Shown here: positions 31,741-43,701 of the stretch, piece after piece
Layout: every line of letters begins with the position of its first letter
Numbering within the stretch: position 1 is the stretch's first letter
Assembly: GCA_000727475.1 (NCBI GenBank)
Contig: KL647289.1
Coordinates: 3,363,600-3,427,599, forward strand
Direction of reading: 5' to 3'
Source: Sarcocystis neurona
Taxonomy: Eukaryota > Apicomplexa > Conoidasida > Eucoccidiorida > Sarcocystidae
DNA: 64,000 bases
Translations under genes and position numbers: made by a program
The notes under the pieces: model-generated
Databases searched by the model: none
The model's input: only the letters and a program-made list of their open reading frames with translations
What the model was told of the DNA's origin: nothing

Positions 31741-34553
31741 AGCTCACCTGTAAGAAGAATGCGTCGTATCAACCATAGCAGGTGTGACTCATCCGTCGTG
31801 CAAATTTCACTAAAGTGTAGCCTTCGTTGTTCCCTCGCACGCGTTGCATTCTTCTGCTGTATAAGACATTATCGCTGCTATTCGCGATCCAACAAGAAAA
31901 AAATTATATTAGAAAGAGTGCTGCACGCCTCTGACGAGCTTACTGTACAGAACGGTCGAAGCAGCTGGGTTCGTATTTCTCTTTTCAACCAGTGTGCTGG
32001 CTGTTGGTTGTATCTTGTCAGTGTTGTCACAATGCGCTCTCTGCGGTTTGACTCTATATTGCATAAACAACGTAGTGTCGACTTTTAACTATTTCGCTCA
32101 TCTTCAGTCGGTTGACTGGCATCAGGCCCCTTCACCACTTTCAGGCAGAAAGCAGGCTCCCTGGAGAGGCCGCTGGCACGAAAAGGGATGCGAAATTGGT
32201 CTTCGTCTAAGCCACCCATGCGCTCTGCTGATGCGGTGAATTCTGTCAGAGTGAAAAGGAATTCTCTTCGGGCATTTCCAGTAATGGAAAACGGTGTTGT
32301 CGCACCTGGAAGCTAGATGTCGGATGCCGAATCCGCGTCGGGCCCTCTTCCTTCTAGGCAGAATCAGCGGTCGTCCTCCACGTCGAACAGTGATACGTAG
32401 TTCGGAACAAAGGGCTTCACATTGCAAGGGGAAATGACAGTTTCTACTTCGGAGGGCGGAAAGCTTAGAAAGGCAGTGAAGACTGTGGAGCAGAGTTAGA
32501 TATCTAGCCCCGGAGGCTTCATGCTCAAATCAACTTCATGGCTCTTTTAACTGTGCGGCTTGGCAAGCAGTTGTACGCCTATCCTCTTACGCTGTAAAAT
32601 CTCTCCATCTTCGAACAAAGGGCTCGCCTGAGTAAGCCAGTTGTAACGTACTGGATACCCAGATTCCATACGGCATCGCGTTCTCTAAATTTTTAAAGGA
32701 AAGGACGGGAGACGTTGTGTTCCAGGGACCAAAATGCGACGGTTTCTGGAAAACTCGTGTTATGCACTCCTATTCCGGGGCACAGGTAGTACGCGAAAAC
32801 CGATTCAGATACACTTTGGCACCTGTGTGGACACTGTTATCCAGCACACGCCGAGCGGAAGATAGACTCGAACTGCGGGTGTGCGCGGGCGTCGTTGACC
32901 GTTCGAATACGTGTTAATCGCGCAAAATATATGGCTGGTGCTGCCCGAGCTATCGTCAATCAGCAGCCCCCTAAACAGCACAGAAGGATGGACGAGCGTA
33001 GCCGGTCAGGTAATCCGAACAAGCACTGACACTACAGTGATCTGTAGATCGTTGATTGTCCTCATGAAAAAGGCTAGACTGTGACATCGAAGAGGCATTG
33101 TTAGGCGGCAAGTTTATTAATCTGGTTATTCGGACACAGCGAGATCTCCAGGCTAACGGCGTTTACCAGCAGCAAAAATGCGATAGGGCGACTCGCTTCG
33201 GCTGTCCACTTTCCTTTTCGTCCTGCGCGAAGGAAACGTGACGTTTAGACACTTCTTTGAGAAAGGGATCCACGTCGTGGTAGTTACCGACCTCACAGTG
33301 GTTTCCGCAGAATATAGCGGCAATGTTTGGCCTCTCTTTGCACACGAACCACGATCTTCGCTGAGGACTGGAGTCGGGAGAGGGAGTTCCTCCGAGGCCG
33401 TGCCACAAGAGAATGAGCGACGGAAGCTCGCCATGAAGTATTTGCTTGTCCACAATTTCTTGGCGACGTTCACTACTTCGAAGTCCGAAGAGATGCCGCC
33501 ATGTTTTCCTAGAGGATGTGCCTTTACCGTCCCCGTGTACTGTCCTCCTAGGCGTAGTGAACCGCTTCCAGCACTCGTGAAACGCATGGTCTACCAAGCA
33601 CTTTACCGATCTTATTAATGGGCAACGAACTGCGTGCTGTGAGCTGTCTGCGGCACTACCTTGGAGCTCTGGGCACCGACAAGCGGCACGGTTGAACGTC
33701 GCTTCACCTCGTACACGATCTTTACAGTGTGGACATGCTCTTCCCACTGCATGGCGAAAAAATCTTTGGCGCGGAGAGGCATCGGTACCACCGGGGCAGG
33801 ACGCGTCGCTAGTCGTTTGTTGGATACAGAGGTCAAATTGGGGGTCATCAGCCTGTGAAAGAAAGAGCAACAGGCGATGTCCATGGCACACTCTGGTGGA
33901 AGTGACTTCCGCGGTTCATACGCAATACTTTACGCAGAACATGCGGGTCTGTCGAAGTACTGACGCAGCTGCGTCCCTACACGAGTCTACATACACGCGC
34001 GCTTGCAAGCGAGGTGTTCTCTTACGGTTGATGTCCTAGTGCCATCACCTGTTGGTTTTTACCGTCTGCATGAGGGTGTGTACACGAAAAGCGAGAAAGG
34101 GCACCCGCGGCGTTTTTGGCGCTGTAAAGACGTAAATCTTCTTTTCACCGTGAAAAATTTGAAATTCTAATTAAAATTCAATGGGAAAAAGTGTCACTAC
34201 GATAATCTACCGTCCGTGCGATTCTTGCTTCGACGCAGCTTCTCCAAAGTGAGGCCACGATTTGACGTGAAGTTTGATTCCTCTTTCGTGCTTGCTGCTT
34301 CTCTGTACTTCTGGAGGGGATGGTTTGAAAAGGAACATACATGAGGTCGGCATTCGAGCAGCCCGCAGAAGACGACACTCCCTGTTTGCATCTCCGCGAA
34401 AACCGGTTTTGAATCTCAAAGGTCAACTTTTAAGATTTTCGAAGGAAAAAGGCTTAGGAAGTTGGAAAGGCACACTGACATATCTACTAAGAATGACAAA
34501 TGCCAAGCCCAGTAACTGCTAAGAAAATCCAAATATTGTGTAAGTTGGCCTAA
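31741..34553. other. Spacer at the start of the CAG-poor region
   Basis: Trinucleotide runs stop and base composition becomes more even. No recognisable domain. The only sizeable frames are the overlapping ones at 33.15-33.89 kb. Confidence 0.45.
33163..33891 (-). CDS. Hypothetical 242-codon frame, uncertain strand
   Basis: This minus frame is among the longest intact ones between 31 and 54 kb. Its N-terminal half has paired Cys (ACPHCKDRV, then ACRCPELQG) and the rest is polar. A second minus frame (33153-33587, 144 codons) and a plus frame (33238-33618, 126 codons, starting MTFRHFFEKGI) overlap it. At most one is likely real and I cannot choose by domain content. The lack of stops in three frames over about 400 bp may reflect GC content alone. 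Confidence 0.18.
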   Translation of the reverse strand: MCHGHRLLLFLSQADDPQFDLCIQQTTSDASCPGGTDASPRQRFFRHAVGRACPHCKDRVRGEATFNRAACRCPELQGSAADSSQHAVRCPLIRSVKCLVDHAFHECWKRFTTPRRTVHGDGKGTSSRKTWRHLFGLRSSERRQEIVDKQILHGELPSLILLWHGLGGTPSPDSSPQRRSWFVCKERPNIAAIFCGNHCEVGNYHDVDPFLKEVSKRHVSFAQDEKESGQPKRVALSHFCCW

Positions 34554-34808
34554 AAGTTGTCGTCGGAAAAAGAAATCCATTCCGCCGCACTGCGTGTCGA
34601 CGTAGTATGCGGGTGCGCGCCTGTGCCAGGAGCGAGCACAAACGAATTCGAGGAATGTGCCCTAGAATGCTCTCCAGTAGTGTCTAATAGTTGTGGTTGT
34701 GGCAGGCAGTGGAATCACTCCCGATGCGGAGGAGCCATCCCACGCGGTGGAGATCCATGCAGTTCTTCCTCGTCACTCGTAGCGCGGGCCGCACCTAGTA
34801 GCGACTAG
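34554..34808 (+). CDS. Cysteine-rich terminal exon, eight Cys
   Basis: An open segment following an in-frame TAA (34551-34553) and ending at TAG 34806-34808. It has no ATG, so it reads as a last exon with the acceptor probably at GCCTAAAAG or GGAAAAAG. Cys spacing: VCGC, 12 residues, C, ALEC, seven residues, SCGCG, then two more Cys in SRCGG and GGDPC, followed by a Ser-rich tail. The CxxxxxxSCGCG...CxGG core recurs in the exon at 46517-46871, suggesting paralogy. No hydrophobic GPI signal follows. Family unknown to me. Confidence 0.35.
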   Translation, partial: KLSSEKEIHSAALRVDVVCGCAPVPGASTNEFEECALECSPVVSNSCGCGRQWNHSRCGGAIPRGGDPCSSSSSLVARAAPSSD

Positions 34809-37800
34809 GAGTAAGCACGGGGTTAGTTGCAGTTTGGCAAATATTTTTGTGACACAGCTATACGAGGAAGACCGCTGTCGACGCATTACCCAGCGGATGC
34901 CTTACGGTGTCACGAAGGGAAAGATGAGGGTAGGGTGGCGTTAGTTACAAGCCAAAAGTGAAACTTTGTATCCCCTTTTAATAATGTAAACCACATGGTG
35001 TACCCGTGCAGACATTTTAAGGCGTGGCTAGCCTTGAAACTGTGTACAGCCGTACGCGTGCGGGAGGCACTGGTCAGAACGCTAAGGCTTTACAGGTGGG
35101 AACAACTCCCACGACACTGTGCCGTTCTCAGCTAGAGACAACAGAATGTTAGGCATCCGCCTTCGTGTGCTGGGTAGCTCATTTCAGTGTCGCGCGTTCG
35201 GCCCTCGCTGAGATACGTATTCGTTATCCGCGTATCTCCGGAAAGTCGTAGTTCAGCCCCGTACCGGGGAAGCATGAGAATTTTTTTCTCACAGGGCGGA
35301 GGTCTTAGCTTCAAACCTTAGATTGAGACCTCATAATTACGTGGCCTTCTTCACGAGATCTTTGCGAGTCACTTCATGTGCAACCAGGCAGCCACGGAGA
35401 GACAAGAGTTCCACGCCACTCCGTGAATACGAGCTGCCAAAGGCGACAACTGCACTGCGTTGCCTGTAAGGGAAAAGAGGCGTTCTTCGAAAACCTTCCT
35501 ATCTTTCCCTTGGAGACATCTCTCTTTACGACGTTTTAATTACAGGTGGTGTCTGGAAATCTCTCACAAGGAACAGACGGTAGTCACATGGACGCTGCTC
35601 CAGGAAAAAATTTCAGACTCGGACGAGACACAAGGGCATGTCGCAGACTAATAGAGACCAATATTCGGGTGTTCGAATACGATCTGACTGTATACCGATC
35701 TCCTAGTGAACAGGGGTGCTTGACGTGTAGTCGCTGGCGTCGATAAAAGAAGACGTGGACAAGCTAAGAAAAGCATGCAGGGGCTAGCCACAAAAATTGT
35801 CCGAAGCTGAGCTATGCCAAGCAGAGAGACGATTTGTTGGAGATGCTCGCGAGCTATCAGTTGAAGTGCAGTCGAACTTAACTTCAGTCTGCGTACCAGT
35901 ATACCTCCTTGCCACACACTTTATGTTGTGCAAGCTCGCTTCGCGGCTCAAGAGCGCTCTATTCTCTTTGACCATCTGCCTGTAAAAAGTGCGCAGATCA
36001 CTTTAGAGACAGATAAGACTTTTTAGTGTATAGCAACGTAGGCTCCGTGTGGGGAAGCCGCGGAAGATTGCTTGAACAGGCGCACTCGTCTGGTCGTCGA
36101 GATAGTGACAACGCAGGGCTGGTTTTGACGCCAGAACTCGATTTAAAGACGTAGGGCAACATTTCAGACACGTTGTTTCCTTGAAGAACAGGCTTTCGTC
36201 ATCCTACTCTAGACTACTCCCTTCTAAGCTACACGCAGCAAGCGTATGTGCGGGTGAAGACAGCATCCGTGGCCAACGCGAAAGTGAGTCATCGACGCAA
36301 CTGTGTTTCTACGTTTAGAGCAGGCCCTGCTTTCAGCATTCTCGTCCATGGTGACTGTGCAGACGAGTCACAGAGGACGCGAGAAAAGTTTCGAACACTG
36401 CCAACTCCAGAATACCATTTGCGGGAACGGTCAATTTTTTAGCGATCACCTCAGTACTGCAGCAGGTCGTCACAACAAAACGATAGCAAAATGCATACTG
36501 CCAGTGTCGCGTGTAATAGATGAGTACGATATGGGACGTCGGTGTAGGGTGCCGCGTCAAGTTTGCTGAGAAGACAACGAAGGCTTATCCACCGTGGAAG
36601 CGTTAAAACTCCTGTGAGCCACGACGTCAGCCATCGTACGTCGATTCTAAGCGGCAGCGTGCTTCTGAACCTGAAACCTAGAAGCTCTCCCACAAGTATG
36701 CCGTGCGCAGCTCATCCAGGATCTCGAACTTATTGGCAAACAGGTGTTGCCAGAGCAGTCGTCGTGACCCAGAAACTCGTAGGATGTAAGTGATGTAACA
36801 GTTCCATGTGTGCTGGCGTGTGACCGCTCGAACGTTCGTACGCAGGGTCGGAAGCGTACACTGGGTTTCATATTGATGTGAGCGTGCGTCTGCCCATCCG
36901 AATACTAGTGGGGGTTGACGCGATCTTGCAACCCGTCTTGGGCTGTAATTCCATTGCTTATTGCTATGTTCTTCTCCCGGCTGTTTTGACTGCCGTACCT
37001 TGTGCTGGCACAGCATACTGCAATTGTATATCTTTATTCAGCGCCCGCACAGACAGGCGCCATGTGACAGCCTCGGACGGTCACTATTAAAGCGATCTTT
37101 GCACCACATTCGATAGGACAGGCTCACTGAACTAAAGACGACAGGCTACCGTGGCCACGAAAAGATTATCAGGGCGGTGCAGTAGGCTTCATCTTTCCTC
37201 CGTCTGCGCGCTCCCCTGGCAGAAGTGCACCGGTCTCTACGGAGCCTTCAGGTAAAGAAGGCAAACACAGGACAGTGAGTATGAGGCACAATTGTACTTC
37301 GAGCACCTAAGTCCGTTTTCAACGAAGCGACCACCAGCAACTATGTGTTATAATTGATTCTGTTACGGCTGCTGCCACAGTACTATAATGAGTGTTAGCT
37401 CTGACACCGAAGACTGCGTTGTCTCCTCAAACATTCTCTCAACAGCAAGGCTGAGTATTTACACGCGAATTTTGGTGCGTCCTGCGTTAGTTCGGAAACA
37501 TCCATACAACAACAGCACGCGGCGGCTTCAGAGAGCCGCTGCATCAATTCCCGCGAACAGAATGGTCACGAAGAATTGAAGGACAGTATCCGCTACGGTT
37601 CCTTGAGCAGCTGCTGCGTCAATCAAATTCACAAGTGCGGACATCTCGACATGGAACCACCATTGGTTGCAGAGCCCGCCACGCTCGTGGACAGCACATT
37701 CGTGGAAGCTCTACGTACTGGATCAAGGGCGAGACAAGGAGGTGCAAGAGGAACGAAGAACAGCGCACTGCAAGCCGAAGGTGCATTAATAATGCTCGTT

Positions 37801-37819
37801 ACAAACTCACTACGTGCGC
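34809..37819. other. Spacer with weak coding islands
   Basis: No recognisable gene. Besides 35546-35746, frames near 35797-35985 (SVEVQSNLTSVCVPV) and 37576-37977 are coding-like in composition but unassigned. Confidence 0.4.
35546..35746 (+). CDS. Possible terminal exon, unknown protein
   Basis: A good acceptor (TTTTAATTACAG, ends 35545) is followed by a 66-codon frame to TAA 35744-35746. It reads as an ordinary soluble protein segment (PGKNFRLGRDTRACRRLIE, then FEYDLTVYRSP) ending in a CxxC-containing basic tail. No partner exon or family recognised. Confidence 0.25.
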   Translation: MVSGNLSQGTDGSHMDAAPGKNFRLGRDTRACRRLIETNIRVFEYDLTVYRSPSEQGCLTCSRWRR

Positions 37820-38482
37820 CAGGGAGCCACCGGATGCGAAGGCCAGCCGGCACTCGGTACTGGAAGTTTACACCGCACTGCCGCGTGAGACTCTGCAGGA
37901 GCCGTAACACTGGATGGGGCCACAACAACGTCGCAGGCAGACGTAAAATCAGAGACATACGCACCGTTATCGGCTGAGCCTTCACTTGTATCCGCAACAG
38001 TCTCTCTCTCGCAACGGCCATAGCATGTAAAGAAGCAACCAGAGGTCGGTTGCTCCCACCTCGTCGAATCGAGGTCGTAGACGTCAGTGGCGCTGTTTTG
38101 CGAAGGTGGCACTGTATCCACGACTAATGGAGACGGGGCGTGGTAGTCTGTGCCTTTCAGGACAGCTCGTGACCATTAATATATGGTCACACCCCCGTGA
38201 AGTGGCTTGCAGTCCGGTTGGAAACAACTGCTATTCCGAAGGAGTCGCAGTCAAGCCTTCAATAAAACCACGAGCCGGCCCGCCTTTGCCCCATAGATAT
38301 CACGCTTTCGGCCCCTGTTTGAACTATAGTCAGGTGCAAAATTCCAAAGACATGAGTACCTCCGACCTTTCTTTGCAAAGTGGAAATTAAACTTGCTCTT
38401 CTTTGCCACAGGATTCCCTCGTTGACGCATGGAGTTGTCTTCGCGGTGCCCGCGCTTTTGGAAATCTACCTTGCACACGTGG
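37820..38482 (+). repeat. 660-bp direct repeat, copy A
   Basis: Matches 45926-46587 along its whole length. About the first 100 bp have many differences. The part from about 37926 to 38100 has only a handful. It contains AATAAA (38261-38266), an 8-bp perfect hairpin (GTGACCAT/ATGGTCAC, 38169-38190) and a second stem (ACCTCG/CGAGGT, 38058-38075). It ends with a pyrimidine-rich acceptor (CTTCTTTGCCACAG) and the first 71 nt of an exon. Confidence 0.93.
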
Positions 38483-38582
38483 TCCTTCAAGCATGGTATT
38501 CTTCCGTCTGTTAGTGTCTCCGGTGCCTGCCCGTATACATCCACTGCGCGGCTCGGAGACGCTTCACCGGCTTCTTTCTTAA
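38412..38582 (+). pseudogene. Paralogous cysteine-rich exon, truncated copy A
   Basis: After the acceptor ending at 38411 the frame reads SLVDAWSCLRGARAFGNLPC and TRG, as in copy B. At 38483 the similarity stops and the frame runs through unrelated sequence to TAA 38580-38582. Four differences from copy B fall in the shared 71 nt, three of them synonymous. The Cys-rich continuation seen in copy B is missing, so this is either a truncated copy or an exon with a different 3' end. Confidence 0.4.
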
Positions 38583-41096
38583 GCTGCGTTGGCGAAAAAA
38601 TACATCCGTAGATGCCCACGGCAATCGCACTGCGTCGCTAGTGCCGCTCCGTAGCGTTGTGGGCCCTCAGACTGGAACCAGAATGGAGCACTGCTACAGC
38701 GACACTGAATTTGGTCACTGAGCACGCACTTGCGAAGCTTGAGATAGTTCCCCGAATTCTGCGGAAGGTGCCGTGAGTCTTTTCTCACCGAGTGTGACGC
38801 GGGCGCAACAGCAGCGTCCAGTGTCAGAGTGCACTTAGCGCCGCGCCCGGGAGAAGGGCGACAGCAGTGCTAGGGTCGAAATACTCGTCTCCATTGCCGA
38901 AACAGGCACGCAGTGCGCGACGGAGCTCAAATCGACTCTATTCAGCAGGCTACACCCCTCCGCGGCGACGAGACCGAGGAAACAAAAACTCACGACTCTC
39001 GATTGCCAGGCTGCAGCATGACTTGCAGTAGACGTTGGATCAGCTCCAGGTGTTCGGATGCAGCAGGTGTCAAACGAAGCCACACAAGACCGCGTGAAAT
39101 CGAAGATTCATACGTGCCGCTTGAATTATTCTTTAGCACCAGGCACTGGGAGTAGAGGTCGACGGCCTGCGATGTCCCGTATTTGTGCGCTACGTGCATC
39201 TGGAAAGAGCAGGAGAGAACAGTTTAATTGATTTTTGTCGAGGTAAGAGTTTTGGGAGACTGTTGACGAGGGAGACACTATTGTTGGGGTCGTGAGGTCC
39301 TATCAATTGAGGTGTCTCTTTTTCACGGTGGATACAGGCAAACTTGCCTCTAGGGACATCGTTGTTGGAAACAAGCACACAAGCGCTACCTTGCTGGAGC
39401 GCAGTTGCATTCTGTGGACGGCCTCCAGTTAGCTCATCAGCACCTTCTCCTCGCATACAAGTGGACCACTTTTTTTGTTCCTCCGACGCAAGGTACACAC
39501 GTTGTGGCGCATTTCAGCCGGCCGAAGAAGACGGTAATCCTGAACTTTCTGACGGCGAAAGAGCCTGACCCTCTGTGCTTTCAGCAATTAGCAGCGGCAG
39601 AGATGCACACGGGCAACGCACCGTCTTCCACGGTGCAGCAAGCTTCTTTTTTACTGACACGACTAAAGAAACAGTGCGTTTTCATTCGTGTCACGCAGTC
39701 CTGAACAAGCTTCTTCTAGTACCCGATCAGCCTGACAGCTGTAAACTTGTCCTCTGTACAGTGGCGGAGACGTCAGAATAACCTGAACGTTGACTGATGA
39801 ACAGCGCTCCGACCTTTACGCGCTCTCTCTCTACACGTTGCAATCCTTGCGGAAGAACGTGAGGGCGGCGGGGACAATCGCAAGGAATCGCGTGGCCGTT
39901 GGTTTGCAGCCTGGCGAAGCTGATCGACAGGTCGTATGGCTGAATGTGTCGAACCAGGAGATCTTGCATTGTCTGGGAAGCGAGAAAGAATTGAAATGCA
40001 GGACGAGGCACGTACACTGTCTCGACCACTTCCTCCGGGAGTTCACCGCGAGGTTCCACACAACTAAATTTTCTGTTGTGAACATTGTGTGGTGCATCCA
40101 CTCCAGTAGATTCGAAATTTTGGTACACGGAGGGCGCAGATCGGCGGGGAATAGTGTTCAGGCATCGAGGAGATGGGGAGTCACTTTTCCCATACCTCGG
40201 GAGCAACAGAAGACAGCACGATACTCGTATTGGAGTGTAACGCTGCGACAGCAGGACACCAACTCTGCCGCATTCGCTTGCCAGAACGTTCGTATGCGAT
40301 CTCTGTTGTACAGAGAGGTCCGGAGCTTTTAGAGGACGCTGTACATTTTGTCATCTCCTAGGTGAGAACGCTGGTCCTTCGGCAGTGCAGAAGTCGAGTC
40401 CTGGGTGAACGAAGACATCGGTGCCAGTGCCTCGCCACAACAGTGGAACCACCTTCTCGTCAAGAAAACATGGAACACGAACGACGCGTGCACACCACGC
40501 TGAATTACAAGTTTTACCGACGGCCACATCCAGCAGGCAGTCGCTGGTAGGGAACCTCCCATGTTGGATGAGTAATTACTTATCGAGATGGTGGCGGAGG
40601 TATATCCTTGCTGTAATCACATATTGAGGTATGGCCTGAGGTGTCTCCCTGCTGTGGCCTTCCGTTGTTGCTCCCCACGTGCCTCTATCGACACCAGTAA
40701 TATCGGAATGAACAGGAACGGTGAAGCACCTGCTGTGGGTGTTCTGTAGCACAACAATGCACTCTGTGAGTTTGAAGCTACAACAGGCACAACCAAGCTG
40801 CCATGCACGCGGTGACTTTGGTGACCAGTGCTCCACACTGTTGAGAGGGGATACGAATATTCACCCTTTATTGGCAGCGAAGCTGTCACATACTCTGTTG
40901 CCCACGAACACAAGAATTCGTCGGGAGAGCGGCGCGTCTTGCTGTTATTGTCAGAGGTCAGAGAGAGAACAACTGCTACAACCGATTTTGTGGTGCATGG
41001 TGCTACTTCTGCTCCCCTCACTCCCGTGCCGGTTCGGTAGTCTTCTAAATTCCATTGCCGGGCTTGCTCACAGGCAATGATGAATGCCCGAATCGA
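38583..41096. other. Spacer with unassigned open frames on both strands
   Basis: Frames at 39790-40332 (+, 180 codons) and 39727-40206 (-, 159 codons) overlap antisense. 40617-41276 (-, 219 codons) overlaps plus frames at 40721-41080 and 40828-41040. None shows a domain, signal peptide or matched splice sites that I could verify. Confidence 0.35.
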
Positions 41097-41215
41097 GGAC
41101 ATGTGAGTTTTGAGAAGACTGGCTTCGCTCCCACTATGTTCCCACCGCTGACAAGTGCAGCAGAGAAGCCCATTTCTTTGCGGCTGTGTTGATCCAGCTG
41201 GTGTCTGCCAAGTCA
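41097..41215 (+). pseudogene. Frameshifted fragment of the cysteine-rich exon
   Basis: Aligns with 46586-46703: GGACAT, TTTGAGAAG, then CTCCCACTATGTTCCCACCG identical, and GACCCAGCTGG against GATCCAGCTGG. One extra base in the CCCATTTCTTTGCGG stretch shifts the frame, so the reading ends in TGA instead of entering CVDPAGVC. Similarity stops at CCAAGTCA on the right and is absent upstream of 41097. A partial, dead copy. Confidence 0.7.
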
Positions 41216-43344
41216 TACCATGGGAGAGGACAGAACACACTTTTACCCGTTGTCGTCTCGAATCAGGTTCACGCACCCATACAACCAGGAGATATAGAGT
41301 TGCATGATTCCAGAGAATGTCTGAATAAGTCTTTGCTATCCAATTTTCGCAGCTGTGCTGACGGGGGAAAAGGCTACCGTGTATCGACTCAGATAAAGCT
41401 GCGGTGTAACCTAGTCGAATCAGAATTTTAGACAGCGACTAGCAAATTCCTGCAAGAAAGGGACTGCGTGGACCTGCTAGCCCGTCCGAAGTAGTTTTCT
41501 GCATTACACTGCCGCCAGCACATGGTCCGCTACGCGGAGGATAGGAGTGTCCCTTGATGCCCGCGGTAACATCGTGGTTGGCTGAGGAACAGCCTCCCCG
41601 CCAACTACGGGCAAGGGAGTGAAGAGCCAGTATTCTATACAACCAACTCCACAGGGGTCACCCACGCATCTCCGTGTATGGTCTCCTTTGGCATTCAGAA
41701 GACCCGTCTCAGTTGTTGATTCGCTTTCGTACGTAGTAGTGGTTTACTGTGCACAGGGGACAACAAAGCTACGTGGGTTAACTGTGAGGTGTCGCTAGTC
41801 CACAGCAGCCTGCCGGGGTGTTCTACTACAATTTAGCTGCCTAACTCAGCACGAACGCTACTGCAGCAAAGGAGGGCTGCACTATCCACTGTAGGATATC
41901 ACTTCTGGAAGCGGTTAATGAGACGTCGATTGTGCAGGCGACTTGAAAGCTTTGAACTACAAGAGGAGGTGTAAAGTACTTCGAGAGAATACGGGCGTCA
42001 GGTGGTGCAAATAGTCTGCGCCTCAATTCTCAGACAAATCCACGTACCTGTGGACGGGACAAATTTTGCCTTTCACACACCTTCACGGTTAGGAAGAGTA
42101 CTCAGTACGCATGACACCCTGCTGCGGCAAAGATGTGAATTCTAGGGGATCCTTTAGATCATGTGGAGCAGGTACCGGTTTTCTCCCCGTCTACACAGTG
42201 AACAGGCAAACGACACATTGATGCGGCTTGCAATTTCGGAAGAAGCCGGTGGTGCGTAGGCTACCAGTGATTTGAAGAAGAAGATGCTTTTTGTACCGAA
42301 AGCCAGGGTGTCATGACGGCAGAGAGTAATACATGCATATGGAATGAGAGGCAGCTGGTCGGGCACGCACCAGCAGGACGCGAACCGCTAGGCTACGACA
42401 GAAAAGAATCTCGTAGATGGGTGTTGTGCCGGAAGATGCGATCAGTTTGGTAAACTTTCCGCTAACAAATTGCATGGCACATTTCCAATGCTTCCTCTTC
42501 TGAAATGCACTCCTGTGCCCGTTAACTAATGGACACAAGCGTTTGCTCACTAATGTGAAGTGACGTTGTCTCAGGAACACAACTGCGTCCAACCCCACCA
42601 TTGCAAGTGGCTCTATATGAACTCTCTTTTGGCAAGGCCAGCAGAAGCTAGACTAAGGAGAACTCGTTGCGGCAGAAGGTGTTGAAAATTTCACCAGCGC
42701 AGGAGAGCGGGGGGAGTTCTCGCGAGCCTCGCGAGTATGGATGGGACGTGAAGTCGCGTGATGCAGACTGCATCTGTAATTCTGCCCTTGTGGACCAGTG
42801 TTCCTTTCAAATAAGATCGTGAAACATCGCAGCAATTCAGTGGCCAGTGGCCAAAAAAGGCATTTCTCGACGTAGTCCGGCGCAACACTCACGAAAACAT
42901 GCTACTTTCATGACGTGGAACCCAGGCGGTCACGGTGTCCTGACTTACAATTGCACAACTTCTACGAAGTACTTCGTTTGGTCACCTTGCAAAACCGAGC
43001 TAAAAGTGGACTCTCAGTTTCACTGCTGAAGAACTGTGCCAGTCCTCGTTGTCTGCCGTTCACGTCGCTACACGTTCACCAAGAATGCGTCAAGCAATCC
43101 CACACAGCGTTGTGGTCGTCTCTCTTGTCGCCTGCCGGAGGCGTCCTCCTCCGTCTTGTTTGCCACAATAAAATCCTGTCGGTAATCTCGTCTCGGCAGG
43201 TTCACTAGTTTTACCTGACCGCATATCCAGAGCGATCCATTTTGCTCAACAGCATCCGTGATAACGCATTCTGCGCATTCGGCTACGCGAGCACTCCAAC
43301 AAATCCCAAAGGAACAGATGATGTAGCGCCGAGCGGGCTACCTC
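41216..43344. other. Spacer
   Basis: No recognised gene. A short plus frame ending at 43029 reads like the tail of a secreted protein (TTSTKYFVWSPCKTELKVD), again with Cys, but has no defined start. Confidence 0.4.
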
Positions 43345-43701
43345 ATGGGAGTGCTCTTCGCAGCATTAACTATCGTGAGCAGCGCTGTGGCTGCGCCCAC
43401 GGCGACGAAATACGGAGCGACAGCAATACCGCGATATTGCGAGTGGTGTTCCGTGAAACACCAATGTGTGGGTGCATACTGCCAGAAGTTCTGTGGTCCA
43501 ACATGCGAAGGACTAGGCGACAACTTCACAGCTGAGCTGATGTTGGACTGGTGCTTGTGGGCCAAGAAAACAGGCGATTTTGAGCCAGAGTGCAAAAGTT
43601 TTTTGTCCTTCGACGGTTACTGGCCAGAACGGTGGCCAGGGTGGGATAGAGGAGATGTCACCGGTTTGAGAAGTCCGGACGAGGACTATATTGCAGGATG
43701 A
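43345..43701 (+). CDS. Small secreted cysteine-rich protein, 118 residues
   Basis: An ATG start followed by a signal-peptide-like stretch (MGVLFAALTIVSSAVAAPT) with a plausible cleavage after the AVA/AAP region. The mature part has eight Cys spaced C-2-C-5-C-4-C-3-C-3-C-15-C-12-C (YCEWCSVKHQC, GAYCQKFCGPTC, LDWCLW, PEC), consistent with four disulfides, and an N-glycosylation site (NFT). The Trp/Gly/Asp-rich tail (YWPERWPGWDRGD) ends at TGA 43699-43701. The frame is complete without introns; an acceptor CTTCGCAG inside the signal coding region leaves open that it is an internal exon. No family is recognised. The even Cys count and the signal peptide make it the best stand-alone gene of the CAG-poor region. 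Confidence 0.5.
   Translation: MGVLFAALTIVSSAVAAPTATKYGATAIPRYCEWCSVKHQCVGAYCQKFCGPTCEGLGDNFTAELMLDWCLWAKKTGDFEPECKSFLSFDGYWPERWPGWDRGDVTGLRSPDEDYIAG

Noticed and set aside
38041..38080. tRNA-like T-arm (ACCTCG-TCGAAT-CGAGGT)
   Set aside because: No acceptor stem, D-arm or anticodon arm in the right places; the loop is six bases. Kept only as a hairpin.
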